Under the pieces are notes generated by a model that worked only from the letters and a program-made list of their open reading frames with translations, did no database searches and was not told where the DNA came from. A stretch of DNA of 30,854 nucleotides from a virus. Positions 1 through 5,726 of the stretch are shown here, piece after piece; the first letter of the stretch is position 1, and each line of letters starts with the position of its first letter. The translations under genes and the position numbers were made by a program. Location: positions 1-30,854 of IMG/VR virus record IMGVR_UViG_3300021405_000044. One strand, given 5' to 3'.

Positions 1-693
1 GAAGTGTTCGACCGGCTCCTGGCCGCGCGCCGATCCGAAGAGGACCGCGCCGCCATGCGCGCCTTCAACGTCGCGATGAGCGAAGCCAAGGGCGAGATCT
101 CGCCGGTCCTGAAAACGCGTGATGTCGACTACCCGTCGAAGCGCGAGGGCGGCGCTCGCACCAAGTACCGCTACGAGAGCTTCGCCGATGTCGCCAAGGT
201 CGTCGACCCGGTGTTCGCCGTGCATGGCCTCTCGTACCGCTTCCGCATCAGCCAGAAGGCCGATCTGGTCACCGTCACCTGCATCGTCAGCCACGCCGAC
301 GGCTACAGCGAGGAAACAGCGCCCTTGGAGACGAAGGTCGACCCAGGCTCGACCGGCATGTCGATGGTGCAGGCGCTCGGATCTGCGCTGACCTACCTGC
401 AACGCTATTCGCTGCGCGCGGCAATCGGCCTCGCCGCTGGCGTCGACGATGACGGGCGTGGCGCGGGCGGGACATCGCTCAGGATCGTCGCCGAACAGGC
501 CAACGAGCTGCGCCAGCTCTTCGACCAAACGGGCCGCAGCGTCGCCACGATGCTCAACCTCATCGGCGTCGCTGAGATCGACGACATGAACGTCGATCAG
601 TTCATGCGGGTCAGGGCCGCGCTCAACCTCGCCAACGCCGAACAAAGGCGCAGCAAAAATGCTCCAGGGAACGACAATGCTCCAAGGAACTGA
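1..693 (+). CDS. erf: ERF-superfamily single-strand annealing recombinase (5' end cut by window)
   Basis: Single-strand annealing protein: it would pair complementary ssDNA tails during phage recombination or genome circularisation, working with the exonuclease encoded next. Seen: a basic/aromatic stretch KYRYESFADV (about residues 54-63 counted from the GTG at position 4) and the family core ALTYLQRYSL (128-137), followed by small hydrophobics and an acidic turn VDDDGRG. The last 40 residues are polar and low in complexity. The frame is open at base 1. ERF proteins normally carry more sequence before the 'FDRLL' helix, so the GTG at 4 is probably internal and the gene partial. Its 3' end overlaps the next gene by 17 bases, or 35 if the upstream ATG is used. 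Confidence 0.88.
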   Translation, partial: EVFDRLLAARRSEEDRAAMRAFNVAMSEAKGEISPVLKTRDVDYPSKREGGARTKYRYESFADVAKVVDPVFAVHGLSYRFRISQKADLVTVTCIVSHADGYSEETAPLETKVDPGSTGMSMVQALGSALTYLQRYSLRAAIGLAAGVDDDGRGAGGTSLRIVAEQANELRQLFDQTGRSVATMLNLIGVAEIDDMNVDQFMRVRAALNLANAEQRRSKNAPGNDNAPRN

Positions 694-694
694 C
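659..694 (+). repeat. 18-bp imperfect tandem duplication giving two start codons
   Basis: ATGCTCCAGGGAACGACA (659-676) is followed directly by ATGCTCCAAGGAACTGAC (677-694), three differences in 18. In the erf frame it encodes NAPGND then NAPRN before the stop. In the exonuclease frame it encodes MLQGTT then MLQGTD. The first copy supplies the Shine-Dalgarno sequence (AGGGA) for the second copy's ATG. Confidence 0.8.
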
Positions 695-1306
695 GAGTGG
701 CGCCAGGCGCGCTGCGGCTCAGTCGGGGCGTCTGACGCGCCGCGCGTCGTGCGCCGCACCAAGACCGGCTATTCGGCGGATCGCGACAGCCTGATGGCGG
801 AAAAGGTTCTCGAACGCCTGACCTTGACGCCGGTCGAGATCTTCAAGACCCAGGCGATGCTGCAGGGGACCGCGCGCGAGCCTGAGGCGCGTCTGCTGTA
901 CTCGATGGTGCGCGGCGTCGAGGTCGAGGAAGCGGGCCTGGTCACACACCCCTCCATCAAGGGCTCGCACTGCTCGCCCGACGGCTTCGTCACCGGCATA
1001 TTGGGCGTGGGCCTGATCGAGATCAAATGCCCGCTGCCCGCAGCGCACCTTAACACCCTGCTCACCGAGACGATCAGCAACGACCACCTCGTTCAGATGA
1101 CGTGGCAATTGTCCTGCACCGGCCGCCAGTGGTGCGACTTCGTCAGCTATAACCCAGACTTTCCCAGCGGGATGAGCCTCTGGATTAAGCGCATCAATCG
1201 CGACGCGGCTTTCATCGCGGAACTGGAGCGCGAGATCGCGCAGTTCGTCAAGGAGGTTGACCGCAAGGTCGAACAGCTCTCGCGCCGCTACGCGACGGCG
1301 GCGTGA
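677..1306 (+). CDS. YqaJ-type (lambda-exonuclease-like) viral recombination nuclease
   Basis: Probable 5'-3' double-strand DNA exonuclease that makes the ssDNA tails used by the ERF protein. Counted from the ATG at 659, residues expected for the PD-(D/E)xK fold are present: E74 in REPEARLLY, D108 in SPDGF, and E121/K123 in GLIEIKCP, followed by a QMTWQL helix. The gene has two in-frame ATGs, 659 and 677, created by an 18-bp near-tandem duplication. The ATG at 677 is preferred because AGGGA sits 6 bases upstream; the ATG at 659 has only AAAGG 10 bases away. Length of about 209-215 residues fits the family. Paired erf and yqaJ genes form a common phage recombination module. Confidence 0.88.
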   Translation: MLQGTDEWRQARCGSVGASDAPRVVRRTKTGYSADRDSLMAEKVLERLTLTPVEIFKTQAMLQGTAREPEARLLYSMVRGVEVEEAGLVTHPSIKGSHCSPDGFVTGILGVGLIEIKCPLPAAHLNTLLTETISNDHLVQMTWQLSCTGRQWCDFVSYNPDFPSGMSLWIKRINRDAAFIAELEREIAQFVKEVDRKVEQLSRRYATAA

Positions 1307-1353
1307 TGCGCCCCAAAAAGACCAGCCAAACCCGCTAACCCCGGCTGAAGCCC

Positions 1354-1677
1354 ATGCGAAGTTTCACGTTCACAAATGAGAGAGGCGAGCCGATCCCTAT
1401 TTCATATGAAATAGGGCGCGAAGCCAAGCGCGCGTACCATCGCGCCTATATGCGCGAATGGCGCAAGACGCATCCGCTGAACGCCGAGCAGCGGCGTAAA
1501 GACAACGCCCGATCCTACGCCAAAGAATATCTGAAGCGCGGCAAATTGACGCGAGAGCTCTGCTTCATGTGCGATGGCGACGGCGCAGAGATGCATCATC
1601 CCGACTACGGCAAGCCGCTCAACGTCGTGTGGCTTTGCCGCAAGCATCATCTCGACCTTCACAAGCTGGGCTTCTGA
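1354..1677 (+). CDS. Small HNH-type zinc-binding protein, putative endonuclease
   Basis: Protein of 107 residues with an HNH/treble-clef pattern: C70-x2-C73, then H81-H82-P-D-Y, then C95-x2-H98-H99 near the C terminus. The central part is a basic helix (YMREWRKTHP and on) as seen in many phage HNH proteins. Such proteins can be nicking or homing endonucleases, but activity is not shown here. The start is uncertain: there is no convincing ribosome site before 1354, and a 22-bp perfect palindrome lies at codons 14-21. An alternative ATG at 1450 (residue 33) would place that palindrome upstream of the gene. The following gene begins 3 bases after the stop. Confidence 0.7.
   Translation: MRSFTFTNERGEPIPISYEIGREAKRAYHRAYMREWRKTHPLNAEQRRKDNARSYAKEYLKRGKLTRELCFMCDGDGAEMHHPDYGKPLNVVWLCRKHHLDLHKLGF
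1395..1416. repeat. Perfect 22-bp palindrome
   Basis: CCCTATTTCAT (1395-1405) is followed without spacer by its exact reverse complement, ending at 1416. Eight central bases are A/T except one C and one G, in a GC-rich neighbourhood. It lies inside the longest reading of the HNH gene but upstream of its alternative ATG at 1450, so it could be a protein-binding operator. There is no T-run, so it is not an intrinsic terminator. Confidence 0.75.
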
Positions 1678-1679
1678 GC

Positions 1680-2174
1680 ATGATGGCCTTTGTCTGGAAC
1701 GGCGAGGCGATGATCCCGGCGAGGCCGAAGGCCGCCGACAAGGCGTTCGTGATCGGCCGCCGCTACTGGTTGGAGGAAGTCTCCGACAGGAGCTGGATCA
1801 GCCACAGGCATGAGTTCGCCTGGATCGCCGAGGCCTGGAACAATTTGCCCGCCGCGGTCGCTGAGACGTTTCCGTCGCCAGAACACTTGCGCAAAGGCGC
1901 GTTGATCGCCACCGGCTGGTTCCGCGAAATGGTCATCGAGGCGGGGAGCGCGGCGGCGGCGCTGCGGGTCGCCGCCTACGCCAAGGGGCGGGATGAGTTC
2001 GCCCATGTCGTGACGCGCGGCCCGACAGTCGTCGTGCGGTGGGCGCGCAGCCAGCGCATGCATGGCCTCGACAAGATGGACAAGGCCGAGTTCCAGCAGA
2101 GCAAGGACGACATCCTGGGCTGGATCTCGAACCTGATCGGCGTCTCGCCTGAGCAGCTCAGGGGCGCGGCGTGA
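1680..2174 (+). CDS. Conserved alphaproteobacterial phage protein, function unknown (DUF1367-like in outline)
   Basis: 164 residues from the ATG at 1680 (a second in-frame ATG follows directly at 1683). I recognise the layout MxFVWxGEAMxPxRPxxADKxFVxGxRY, then HRHEFAWIAEAWNNLP, FPSPEHLRKGALI and a C-terminal FQxSKxxILxWIxxLIGV, from proteins that recur in the recombination/early region of rhizobial phages. The start resembles DUF1367 proteins (NinX/YfdR-like neighbourhood of lambdoid phages). No catalytic motif is visible. It starts 3 bases after the HNH stop and its own stop overlaps the next start as GTGA, so it is translationally coupled on both sides. Confidence 0.75.
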   Translation: MMAFVWNGEAMIPARPKAADKAFVIGRRYWLEEVSDRSWISHRHEFAWIAEAWNNLPAAVAETFPSPEHLRKGALIATGWFREMVIEAGSAAAALRVAAYAKGRDEFAHVVTRGPTVVVRWARSQRMHGLDKMDKAEFQQSKDDILGWISNLIGVSPEQLRGAA

Positions 2175-2521
2175 CGCGCGTCCTGTTCACCAAGGCGGCT
2201 GCGAAGGCCATCACGCTCCGCGCGACCGACATGAAGGGGCGAGTCTGGTGCGAGGAGTGCGGCGCCGAGTGCCTGTCGCGCGCCGACTACGAGATCGACC
2301 ACAGCGTCGCCGAGGGCATCCGGCCCGCCAACGACAACCGCAGCCCCCTCACCGCCGACGACGGAAAATTGTTGTGCCTGAAGTGTCACGACAAAAAGAC
2401 TAGGCGCGACGTGTTCGAGATCGCCAAGTCGAAGCGCATGGGGACCAAGCACCGCGTCGTCGGGGCCGGGCCGACGGAGATCGCGCGCCGCTATGGCGTC
2501 AAGCAGGAGCGGGACGAATGA
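2171..2521 (+). CDS. HNH endonuclease-like protein
   Basis: 116 residues, starting with a GTG that overlaps the preceding stop (GTGA). Zinc ligands C27-x2-C30 precede the core YEIDHSVAEGI (H44), followed by NDNRSPL and C69-x2-C72-H73. That is the H-N-C/H arrangement of phage HNH nucleases such as those near recombination genes. A basic C-terminal tail follows. Possible roles are recombination-intermediate or packaging-related cleavage; none is proven. The stop TGA overlaps the ATG of the next gene. Confidence 0.8.
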   Translation: MTRVLFTKAAAKAITLRATDMKGRVWCEECGAECLSRADYEIDHSVAEGIRPANDNRSPLTADDGKLLCLKCHDKKTRRDVFEIAKSKRMGTKHRVVGAGPTEIARRYGVKQERDE

Positions 2522-2796
2522 CGCTCAGGGGGATCATGCTCGCCGCCGCCTTCATGGCCTCGCAGCCGGTCGACGCTGCGGCCTGCCACCGCTACGCGCG
2601 CTGGTACTACCCCTGGCCGCAGCGGTGCGGTGCAATAAGGGAGATGCGTCCCCAAACAATTCGACGCATCTCCCCTATCCTCGAAATCCCCCTTCCCAGC
2701 CTCACCAGCGGCGATCTCGTCGAGCCTGAGGCTGATGAGCCCACCCGCACGCGAGTCCTGCTACGGGCCGCCCTGGAGGCTGTAAATGGTCACTAA
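2518..2796 (+). CDS. Small exported phage protein with a CxxxxxWxYPWPQRC motif
   Basis: 92 residues. The N terminus (residues 1-21, MTLRGIMLAAAFMASQPVDA) looks like a signal peptide with a cleavage site after the DAA stretch. The next stretch, ACHRYARWYYPWPQRC, has two Cys bracketing an aromatic core. Small phage proteins of this pattern occur in early operons of rhizobial phages; their function is not known to me. A 16-bp inverted repeat (2635-2678) lies mid-gene and encodes a run unlike the rest. The start overlaps the preceding stop (ATGA). Confidence 0.62.
   Translation: MTLRGIMLAAAFMASQPVDAAACHRYARWYYPWPQRCGAIREMRPQTIRRISPILEIPLPSLTSGDLVEPEADEPTRTRVLLRAALEAVNGH
2635..2678. repeat. Long inverted repeat, 15 of 16 bases paired, 12-nt loop
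   Basis: Left arm 2635-2650 (ATAAGGGAGATGCGTC) pairs with right arm 2663-2678 (GACGCATCTCCCCTAT); the inner 12 bases of each arm are perfect and one mismatch interrupts the outer four. It would form a very stable hairpin in the + strand transcript. There is no following T-run. It lies inside the small secreted-protein gene, about 330 bp upstream of the integrase start. Confidence 0.75.
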
Positions 2797-2998
2797 GGTC
2801 AACGGCCCCCTGATGGAGGATTACAAGCGGGCGCTCAAGGCGGCGCGGTGGGCGGGCGTCAAGGCGGTGCGCATCGAAATCGGCGCCGGGGCTATTGTCT
2901 TGATTATGGACGATGCATATCTGGAGAAGTTGGCATTGGGCCAACCTCCCGCACAGGAATTAAAGGGGGAGGGGAAGCTCCCAGAGCCAAACTGGTAA
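2786..2998 (+). CDS. 70-aa phage protein of unknown function upstream of integrase
   Basis: The ATG at 2786 follows a good GGAGG at 2775-2779. The frame overlaps the end of the secreted-protein gene by 11 bases. The first half is basic and helical (EDYKRALKAARWAGVKAVRIEI), then a hydrophobic strand AIVLIM, an acidic turn, and a Pro/Gly/Lys tail. It could be a small DNA-binding or excisionase-like partner of the integrase by position only; no helix-turn-helix is obvious. Its stop TAA lies in the ribosome-binding region of the integrase, which suggests coupled expression. The 3' part contains one copy of the TTGGC-N5-GCCAA dyad. Confidence 0.6.
   Translation: MVTKVNGPLMEDYKRALKAARWAGVKAVRIEIGAGAIVLIMDDAYLEKLALGQPPAQELKGEGKLPEPNW
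2929..2945 (+). promoter_or_regulatory. Dyad GTTGGC-ATTGG-GCCAAC upstream of integrase
   Basis: Six-base perfect arms around a 5-base centre, about 65 bp before the integrase ATG. The 18-mer AGTTGGCATTGGGCCAAC (2928-2945) recurs exactly, inverted, at 5709-5726. A variant with one compensatory change per arm is at 25317-25333. It is a candidate operator for a phage regulator that is not encoded in this window. Confidence 0.45.
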
Positions 2999-3009
2999 GG
3001 GAACCTAAA

Positions 3010-4131
3010 ATGCACTCCGTTTCACGCAAGCAAGACGACAACAACCATCTCACCCAGGCCTTCGGGCCGGGCCGCCGCAGGCCGAAGGGCCTGCACGCCG
3101 AAATCGACTTTCGCGGCAATCCGATCTGGACCTATCGCGAAGGCCATGGGCCGCGCATCCGCATCAATGAGACGTTCGGCACGCAGTCGTTCGAGGAGGC
3201 CTACTACAAGGCCCGCCTGACCTACGGCCATGCCGATGCGCCCGTCGAGGCCCCGAAGCCGTTCGGCCTCTCGCCCACCAACCCAGCCTCGCTGGCGTGG
3301 CTGATCGACCAGTTCCTGCGCTCGCCGGGCCAGCGCCAGATGGCCGAGGGGACGCAGAAGCAGCGCCGCAACGTGTTGGGCAGGCTCGCCAAGAAGAACG
3401 GCTCGATTGCGTTCCGCGACATCACCGACGACTGGGTCATGAAGCTGCAGGAAAAGATCGCCGCCACCGGCAAGCTCACCGCCGCCAACGCCGCCGTCGC
3501 CCACCTCAGGCTGGCGTTCATCTGGGCCGTCAAGCAGAAGCATGTCGCGAAGAACCCCTGCCTGGGCGTCGAACCCGTGGCGTACAAGGGCGGCAGCAAC
3601 CACCGCTGGACCGACGTGGAGGCCGACACGTTCGAGCAGGCCTACCCGCTCGGCACGCGCGAGCGGCTCGCCTACGCGCTCCTGCTCTACTCAGGCCAGC
3701 GCGGCGTCGACGTGATCAAGATGGGCCGCCAGCATATCCACGCTGGCCAGTTGTCGGGGCTCAAGGCGCAAAAGACCGGGGCGGCCATCAACGTGCCGGT
3801 CCTACCGGTCCTGCAGGAGGCTATCGACGCCTGCCAGGAGAAGGGCGACCTGACCTTCCTCCTCGATCCCAAGACGGGCGCCCCGTTCAACATCGAGCGG
3901 TTCGGCCGGTGGTTCCGCGCCGCCTGCGACGCGGTGAACGTGCCGAACTGCACGCCGCACGGCCTCAGGCACATGGGCGCCACGCGCTTGGCGCAAAACG
4001 GCTGCAAGTACCAGACGCTCCAGGCGATCTATCATTGGAGCATGGTGACGGCGATCAACTACACCAAGGAGGCCGAACACGCCGCCAGCGCGAAGGCCGA
4101 GATCCACCTCTTGGCCAAGCGCGCCGCGTGA
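3010..4131 (+). CDS. int: Tyrosine-type site-specific integrase
   Basis: 373 residues. It would integrate and excise the phage at attachment sites. Catalytic residues of the tyrosine recombinase family are in place: R231 (SGQRGVD), K255, H317-x2-R320 (PHGLRHMGA), H342 (IYHWS) and the nucleophile Y351 (INYTKEAEH). An arm-binding region (1-80) and a core-binding SAM-like domain (about 95-185) precede the catalytic domain. The ATG at 3010 is chosen because AAGGGA lies about 8 bases upstream, overlapping the previous gene's stop; the longer open frame has no comparable site. A terminator follows 8 bases after the stop. Phage genes continue beyond it, so the attachment site should be close by in the 5.3-5.8 kb region. 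Confidence 0.95.
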   Translation: MHSVSRKQDDNNHLTQAFGPGRRRPKGLHAEIDFRGNPIWTYREGHGPRIRINETFGTQSFEEAYYKARLTYGHADAPVEAPKPFGLSPTNPASLAWLIDQFLRSPGQRQMAEGTQKQRRNVLGRLAKKNGSIAFRDITDDWVMKLQEKIAATGKLTAANAAVAHLRLAFIWAVKQKHVAKNPCLGVEPVAYKGGSNHRWTDVEADTFEQAYPLGTRERLAYALLLYSGQRGVDVIKMGRQHIHAGQLSGLKAQKTGAAINVPVLPVLQEAIDACQEKGDLTFLLDPKTGAPFNIERFGRWFRAACDAVNVPNCTPHGLRHMGATRLAQNGCKYQTLQAIYHWSMVTAINYTKEAEHAASAKAEIHLLAKRAA

Positions 4132-4139
4132 ACGAATAA

Positions 4140-4165
4140 GGGGGCCTCTGAGGCCCCCTTTTTTT
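4140..4165 (+). terminator. Intrinsic terminator after integrase
   Basis: GGGGGCC (4140-4146), loop TCTGA, GGCCCCC (4152-4158), then seven T (4159-4165). It is a perfect stem with a U-tract and closes the left-hand early operon. Confidence 0.95.
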
Positions 4166-4184
4166 GACTGGAAATGGAGCCGTT

Positions 4185-4475
4185 GTGAAAATGACGCTGA
4201 CTTCGGCCGACATCAAAAAAATCGACGAACTCTATCGCAAGCTGGATTACCTCCACACAGACCGCACCAACATCAAGGATGCGATCTTGGATCGTGTATA
4301 CGGCGAAGCCCGCAAGGGGACGAGCGGCGTGGAGCAGCGTACCTTCGGCGGGTTCACCCCAGAGGCGCAGCAGGAAATCCGCGAAGTCATTGCCCGTGAC
4401 CTTCGACGCCGCGCGGCCAAGATCGTTGAAACGCTGCACAAGTATGGCTGCGAGGCGAAGCTCACGGAGGAGTAG
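4185..4475 (+). CDS. Small phage protein of unknown function
   Basis: About 96 residues. GTG at 4185 has GGAG 5 bases upstream (4176-4179); the ATG at 4191, two codons later, is the alternative. The protein is helical and charged: TSADIKKIDELYRKLDYLHTDR at the N terminus looks able to form a coiled coil, and a second helix (FTPEAQQEIREVIARDLRRR) follows. A central linker GTSGVEQRTFGGFT separates them. No family recognised. It begins just after the integrase terminator, so it needs its own promoter or read-through, and the next ATG follows its stop directly. Confidence 0.65.
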   Translation: MKMTLTSADIKKIDELYRKLDYLHTDRTNIKDAILDRVYGEARKGTSGVEQRTFGGFTPEAQQEIREVIARDLRRRAAKIVETLHKYGCEAKLTEE

Positions 4476-4820
4476 ATGCGAAAGCCAGACCCCACCTGCT
4501 GCCTCTGTGGACTGCCCTACGAGCGGATCGGCAACAACCCCGCGCCGCTCTACATGGGCGAGGGGCGCTGCTGCGACGCCTGCAACGAGGTCGTCATCGA
4601 GGCGCGCCTCGATCCAGGGGCGATCTTGAGGGAGATCGAGCGCGTCGCCAATGCGATGGCGCGCGTCGCCATCGACGGCGGGCCGCATCAGATGGCCAGG
4701 ACGGCGATCTGCGCCTCGCGCGGCCCCGGCTTATGGGCCGCGCACAAGGCCGTGCTTATGCAGTTGCGTGAAGCTCACGCACCCGGCGACGGCTCAGAGC
4801 CCCCCACCCAAGCCCAATAA
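4476..4820 (+). CDS. Small zinc-finger-like phage protein
   Basis: 114 residues. Four or more cysteines form a zinc-ribbon-like pattern: CCLCGLPYERIGNNPAPLY, then CCDACNEVVIEARL, i.e. C-x2-C ... C-x2-C. The 'GxGNNPxPL ... CCDxCN' layout is one I recognise from short phage proteins of unknown role. A helical region with ANAMARVAI and a Pro-rich tail follows. The start has GGAGGA 6 bases upstream, and the preceding stop abuts the ATG. Its last 65 bases overlap, tail to tail, the convergent PEP-CTERM gene. Confidence 0.7.
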   Translation: MRKPDPTCCLCGLPYERIGNNPAPLYMGEGRCCDACNEVVIEARLDPGAILREIERVANAMARVAIDGGPHQMARTAICASRGPGLWAAHKAVLMQLREAHAPGDGSEPPTQAQ

Positions 4821-5325
4821 ACCCGACGACCAGCATCGCCCAGGTCGAGGGTTCAGGCACCGTGGTCGCGGTGACCGTGCCGTCAATCGCGATGTGGATC
4901 GGCGCGAGCCCGCTGGCGCCGCTCACCTCCGCGAAGTACGCCCCGGCGTCGAGCGCGTCAGGCGTCACAGTCGCCTCCTGGCCGCCGATCACGTTCGCCA
5001 GCGCCGAGCTTTCGATCAGCGCGCCAAGCGGCTGGAACGGCGACACGGGCGCGGTCGAGGTGAACGTGTTGAGCGACAGCACGCCGCCTACGATCCGCTG
5101 CGCGCCGGTCGCGCTATCGCTCACCGAGAGCGTGACCGTTTCGCGCACCGGCAGCGAGAACTCGAAAAACTGCTCGAACGCGATGCCCAGGCCGGGCGTG
5201 TCCTCGGCCGGGAGGGCGAGCGACTGGTTGAGGACCGCGCCGATGTCCTCGACGGTGATCTGGGTGGCGGCGATGGCGGGCGAGACGGCGAGCGCGAGCC
5301 CGGCGGCGAGAAGGATGGCTTTCAT
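4756..5325 (-). CDS. PEP-CTERM domain protein (exosortase substrate), phage-borne
   Basis: 189 residues. A clear signal peptide (MKAILLAAGLALAVSPAIAA) is followed by a beta-rich, Gly/Ala/Thr-rich exported region. The C terminus has VPEPSTWAMLVVGFIGLGW and then a basic SRRRVRE. This is the PEP-CTERM sorting signal (PEPxxWA form): PEP motif, transmembrane helix, Arg cluster. Known function of such tails is recognition by host exosortase and surface delivery. The region FEQFFEFSL...LDAGAYFAEVSG resembles FxDxF-type PEP-CTERM proteins. The ATG at 5325 has AGGGG upstream and begins the signal peptide; an in-frame start at 5355 would add ten residues. It is alone on the minus strand between integrase and the candidate attP, typical of a lysogenic-conversion gene. 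Confidence 0.85.
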   Translation of the reverse strand: MKAILLAAGLALAVSPAIAATQITVEDIGAVLNQSLALPAEDTPGLGIAFEQFFEFSLPVRETVTLSVSDSATGAQRIVGGVLSLNTFTSTAPVSPFQPLGALIESSALANVIGGQEATVTPDALDAGAYFAEVSGASGLAPIHIAIDGTVTATTVPEPSTWAMLVVGFIGLGWGALSRRRVRELHATA

Positions 5326-5346
5326 GGAGGGGACCCCTTGGTCGAT

Positions 5347-5378
5347 GCGCGACAAGTAAGAAGTACTATTTGTCGCGC
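5347..5378. promoter_or_regulatory. Inverted repeat GCGCGACAA-N14-TTGTCGCGC before the PEP-CTERM gene
   Basis: Perfect 9-bp arms (5347-5355 and 5370-5378) around 14 bases that include AGTACT. It lies 22-53 bases upstream of the PEP-CTERM ATG on its template side, where an operator would be expected. It could equally be a hairpin in the leader of that transcript. Confidence 0.5.
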
Positions 5379-5380
5379 GG

Positions 5381-5572
5381 AAAATCCCGCACCAAATTAC
5401 GTGCGGGATTTTTATTCGTTAAGGGGTTGTTTTCATTGGGGGCGATTTGCCCTGCGGATTTAAACGCTTTTTCCGCATTGAGCTTAAGTTGTTGATAATA
5501 TTGGCGTGCGGGATTTTGGCTGGTTTTTTCACCCTCCTAAACCCGTTAGCTTGCCCGCGTAAAATCCCGCAC
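5381..5572. repeat. Four perfect copies of 12-bp AAAATCCCGCAC
   Basis: Copies at 5381-5392 (+), 5401-5412 (-), 5506-5517 (-) and 5561-5572 (+). The first two face each other with 8 bases between; the last two point away from each other across 43 bases. The copy at 5506-5517 extends to share GCCAAAATCC with a degenerate fifth copy at 5656-5666 (reverse strand). They fit integrase arm-type sites or binding sites of a replication or repressor protein. Confidence 0.85.
5485..5497 (-). promoter_or_regulatory. Exact match to IHF consensus
   Basis: On the minus strand the sequence reads TATCAACAACTTA, which matches WATCAANNNNTTR at every fixed position. It sits between the 12-bp repeats in the most AT-rich part of the region. 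The overlapping TTATCAACA is also one mismatch from a DnaA box, so the reading is not exclusive. Confidence 0.5.
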
Positions 5573-5708
5573 ATTGGTGGATTGGGGCGAGGAGCTTTTC
5601 CACCGCGTCTCAGCCAGTTACCACCGGCGCGTTCGGAACGTCGTTGGCTCATAGAGGCAGGATTTTGGCCGTAAAAGGCAATGGCGCTCGCCCCGGCCGT
5701 GATTATAT

Positions 5709-5726
5709 GTTGGCCCAATGCCAACT
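5709..5726 (-). promoter_or_regulatory. Dyad AGTTGGCATTGGGCCAAC (second copy, inverted)
   Basis: Exact reverse complement of 2928-2945. It lies 34 bp before the ATG of the mini-gene operon at 5760 and directly beside a minus-strand TATAAT (5702-5707). It would be well placed as an operator for either direction of transcription. No good -35 is visible at 17 bp for the TATAAT. Confidence 0.45.

Noticed and set aside
3297-4139. Long Arg/Pro-rich open frame overlapping the integrase
   Set aside because: Shadow frame of a GC-rich gene: composition is Arg/Pro/Ala/Gly only, and the integrase motifs in the other frame are complete.
5381-5412. Intrinsic terminator
   Set aside because: Stem and T-rich end fit, but the same 12-mer occurs twice more in unrelated spacing, and no gene ends upstream on that strand except the zinc-finger-like gene 560 bases earlier. 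Treated as a binding-site pair.
5488-5500. DnaA box / replication origin
   Set aside because: TTATCAACA on the minus strand is one mismatch from the consensus and single. The IHF match at the same place is exact, so origin is kept only as an alternative.
5702-5707. Minus-strand TATAAT as a promoter
   Set aside because: The -10 is perfect, but the hexamer 17 bases upstream is CGTCAG and no gene follows within reach. Kept only as a remark in the dyad entry.
5419-5724. 101-aa minus-strand open frame across the AT-rich region
   Set aside because: It begins with TTG inside the dyad, has no ribosome site, and its composition (Lys, Pro, Asn) is unlike the other genes. It spans the repeats that need no coding explanation.
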